Shown here: piece by piece, positions 62,415 to 64,000 of the stretch | How positions within the stretch are numbered: the first letter of the stretch is position 1 | Layout of the letters: the number at the start of each line of letters is the position of its first letter | Assembly (NCBI GenBank): GCA_026874595.1 | Contig: JAPPUL010000068.1 | Location: 1,811,001-1,875,000, forward strand | DNA: 64,000 nucleotides | Direction of reading: 5' to 3' | DNA from: Sipunculus nudus | Taxonomy: Eukaryota > Annelida > Sipuncula > Golfingiida > Sipunculidae | Program-made: the position numbers and the translations under genes | Notes under the pieces: model-generated | The model's database searches: none | What the model was told of the DNA's origin: nothing | What the model saw: only the letters and a program-made list of their open reading frames with translations

Positions 62415-64000
62415 ATGTTTATGTATAAATTAACTAACAGAAGTTATTACCGTATTTCTAATGCTTTTTTATTCCTTCTTTTTTGCTTCCTCTTTCTAAA
62501 CCCTATTCAATTATATCCTAACTCTAATCCTAACTCTAATCTTAACTACAACCCTAAAGCTACTAATTTGTTAGTTCTTCCTGTGCAGTATTTGGAGACT
62601 AAGCCAAAATACTTTAGCAGACAACAACAAAATATTATTACTAAGAAGTTAACTGAAATTATACAGACTTATCTTGTCTTCTCAGGGTTTGGTGTGTCTA
62701 ATTTCAAAACGGCTAAAGAGGTCTTGTCTACTATCAAAAAGAAAAAACTAAAGATTAACAATATTACTACTTACTTTAAAGCTTTAAATGAGCTTGATTA
62801 TATTATCGTTTCTCAATTTTATGTTGTTAATGATAAATACTATATCTCTTTTAATGTGAACCGTGCTATAGATAATACTGTCTTGATTTCTGATAAGCAT
62901 TCTATTTCAACGCTTGAGTACTCTTTTATATCTAAAGATATTTATACCAAGGTCTCTAGTATGGTTTCTCTTATTAATCCTATGGGCAAACAGATTGTTG
63001 ACATAATTGACATTGATAAGAGAAAAAAACATAATATTACTGGCATTAACTTCCAAGAGGTTAACCGTTTCCAGATAATGTTTATTCTTGAAAGCTCTGC
63101 TAGAATCAAATCTAACTTGAGACAGCTTAGAGTACACCTAAGGGACCTTGTTTCAGCTATTTATTCTAAGCACAAGGGACTTAATATAGAAATTGCTGTC
63201 GTTTCTAATGACCATTTGTTCCCATTTACCTCTGATGTTGTTAAAGCTCAAGAGAATATCGAATATATTGAAAGATCAGCTCTAACACAACTTGAAAGTA
63301 AAAAAGATTTTATCTCAATACTAGACAAGGGTATTAACTATAAAGGTTGGTCTGTTTCAAGTAATGATTCTAAACTTATATTTATTTTTACTGATGACCC
63401 ATTCAAAATGAAAACAAGGCTTAAAAAGGTTACTGATAACATTGTTAGTCCCTTGAAATATGCATTGCGTAGTAATACTCCTGTTGATGAGAAGCAATTA
63501 AAGATTATAGCCGACATGTTTAAGCGATCTATTGCGGATGTGCTTAATTCAAGGCATTATTCTATGCGCAACCTGTCTAATATTAATGTAAAGTATCTTG
63601 TGGATAGCCTTTTGATACAAGATAGAGATTTATCGTATCGTTTTAATGTAGGGGTTCGTGACCTTGCAACTGGGAGTTTGATACACTCTATAAAAACAAA
63701 ATCTTCTTGGGGCTTTTTAGGAATACAACAGGATATAAAATATATTAAATATAAACTCAAAGTGTTTTTTGATGAGCTAATTAGCGCTAAACGTAAGGAT
63801 ATATTAGAAAATGTTAATAATCGTGATTATTCTAGTATTATGAGAATTGCAGCCAATAAAAGTATAAAACTGTTTGTTGTTGGAGTATCTGATGCACAAG
63901 AAAATACCCAGGATTTACTTGTAAGGCTTGCTCAAATGCTTGGTGGTTATTATATAAATCCTGAATATAATATCTTGGCATACAGAGAAGGAGGTAAGCA
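62415..64000 (+). CDS. Secreted protein of unknown function, cut by the window end
   Basis: The frame from ATG 62415 is open to the window end (528 codons). A hydrophobic signal segment (AFLFLLFCFLFLNPIQLYP, about residues 17-35) is followed by an Asn/Pro-rich spacer (NSNPNSNLNYNP) and a folded region, including IMFILESSARIKSNLRQLRV and LIFIFTDDPFKMKT, which recall a von Willebrand-type or alpha/beta fold, but no firm domain emerges. Codons are T-ending (GTT, TCT, CTT, ATT), the opposite of the flagellar genes. It is divergent from the TPR gene. Function unknown. Confidence 0.7.
   Translation, partial: MFMYKLTNRSYYRISNAFLFLLFCFLFLNPIQLYPNSNPNSNLNYNPKATNLLVLPVQYLETKPKYFSRQQQNIITKKLTEIIQTYLVFSGFGVSNFKTAKEVLSTIKKKKLKINNITTYFKALNELDYIIVSQFYVVNDKYYISFNVNRAIDNTVLISDKHSISTLEYSFISKDIYTKVSSMVSLINPMGKQIVDIIDIDKRKKHNITGINFQEVNRFQIMFILESSARIKSNLRQLRVHLRDLVSAIYSKHKGLNIEIAVVSNDHLFPFTSDVVKAQENIEYIERSALTQLESKKDFISILDKGINYKGWSVSSNDSKLIFIFTDDPFKMKTRLKKVTDNIVSPLKYALRSNTPVDEKQLKIIADMFKRSIADVLNSRHYSMRNLSNINVKYLVDSLLIQDRDLSYRFNVGVRDLATGSLIHSIKTKSSWGFLGIQQDIKYIKYKLKVFFDELISAKRKDILENVNNRDYSSIMRIAANKSIKLFVVGVSDAQENTQDLLVRLAQMLGGYYINPEYNILAYREGGK

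Overview
The window looks like chromosome from an AT-rich spirochaete (I estimate roughly one third G+C). The first 26 kb is an almost unbroken plus-strand flagellar export and motor operon in spirochaete order: fliH-fliI-fliJ-small ORF-flbB-fliK-flgD-flgE-flbD-motA-motB-fliL-fliM-fliY-fliO-fliP-fliQ-fliR-flhB-flhA-flhF-flhG-membrane protein-whiG/fliA-FapA-like-membrane protein. flbB and flbD, a long CheA, a CheW fused to a degenerate CheR, and a giant TPR membrane protein all point the same way. Unlike Borrelia and Treponema pallidum, this organism carries lipid A and outer-membrane genes (lpxC, an lpxL/htrB-type acyltransferase, lolC/E and lolD), so it should make LPS or LOS. I do not assign a genus.

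Layout. 1-25.5 kb: the flagellar operon. 25.5-36.1 kb: tRNA t6A synthesis (tsaC/sua5), hemW on the minus strand, malQ, mfd, two secreted proteins of unknown role (one a lipoprotein) and plsY. 36.1-40.8 kb: chemotaxis genes cheA, cheW-cheR-like and cheY, without the cheX expected in this locus. 40.8-42.3 kb: a ROK sugar kinase and a membrane-anchored MsrB. 42.3-47.8 kb: six minus-strand genes (RNase Z-like MBL protein, queA, miaB, VanY-type peptidase, mannose-6-phosphate-isomerase-type cupin, GDP-mannose pyrophosphorylase). 48-51 kb: fliG and a ctpA-type protease. 51-57.4 kb: bioB (minus), a GT2 glycosyltransferase, lpxC (minus), lolC/E, lolD, a small ORF and lpxL. 57.4-61.8 kb: a 1469-residue acidic TPR membrane protein on the minus strand. 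62.4 kb to the end: a divergent secreted protein cut by the window edge.

How the parts fit. Export gate (FliPQR-FlhB-FlhA), export ATPase (FliHIJ), rod/hook factors (FlgD, FlgE, FliK), stator (MotAB, FliL), switch (FliG, FliM, FliY), placement GTPases (FlhF, FlhG) and sigma-28 together supply most of a periplasmic flagellum motor. FlbB and, as an inference, the giant TPR protein would add the spirochaete-specific collar. CheA, the CheW fusion and CheY supply its control.

Composition is strand-asymmetric. Plus-strand genes up to 41.7 kb favour A-ending codons and purines, while the minus-strand genes hemW, bioB and lpxC show the opposite (T/C-ending) pattern. The 42.3-47.8 kb block has the leading-strand pattern on the minus strand, and the pattern also appears to flip at about 57.4 kb. 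I saw no tRNA, rRNA, CRISPR array, insertion sequence or phage gene. Convincing Rho-independent terminators were not found. Several short perfect tandem duplications lie at gene boundaries and inside the giant TPR gene.
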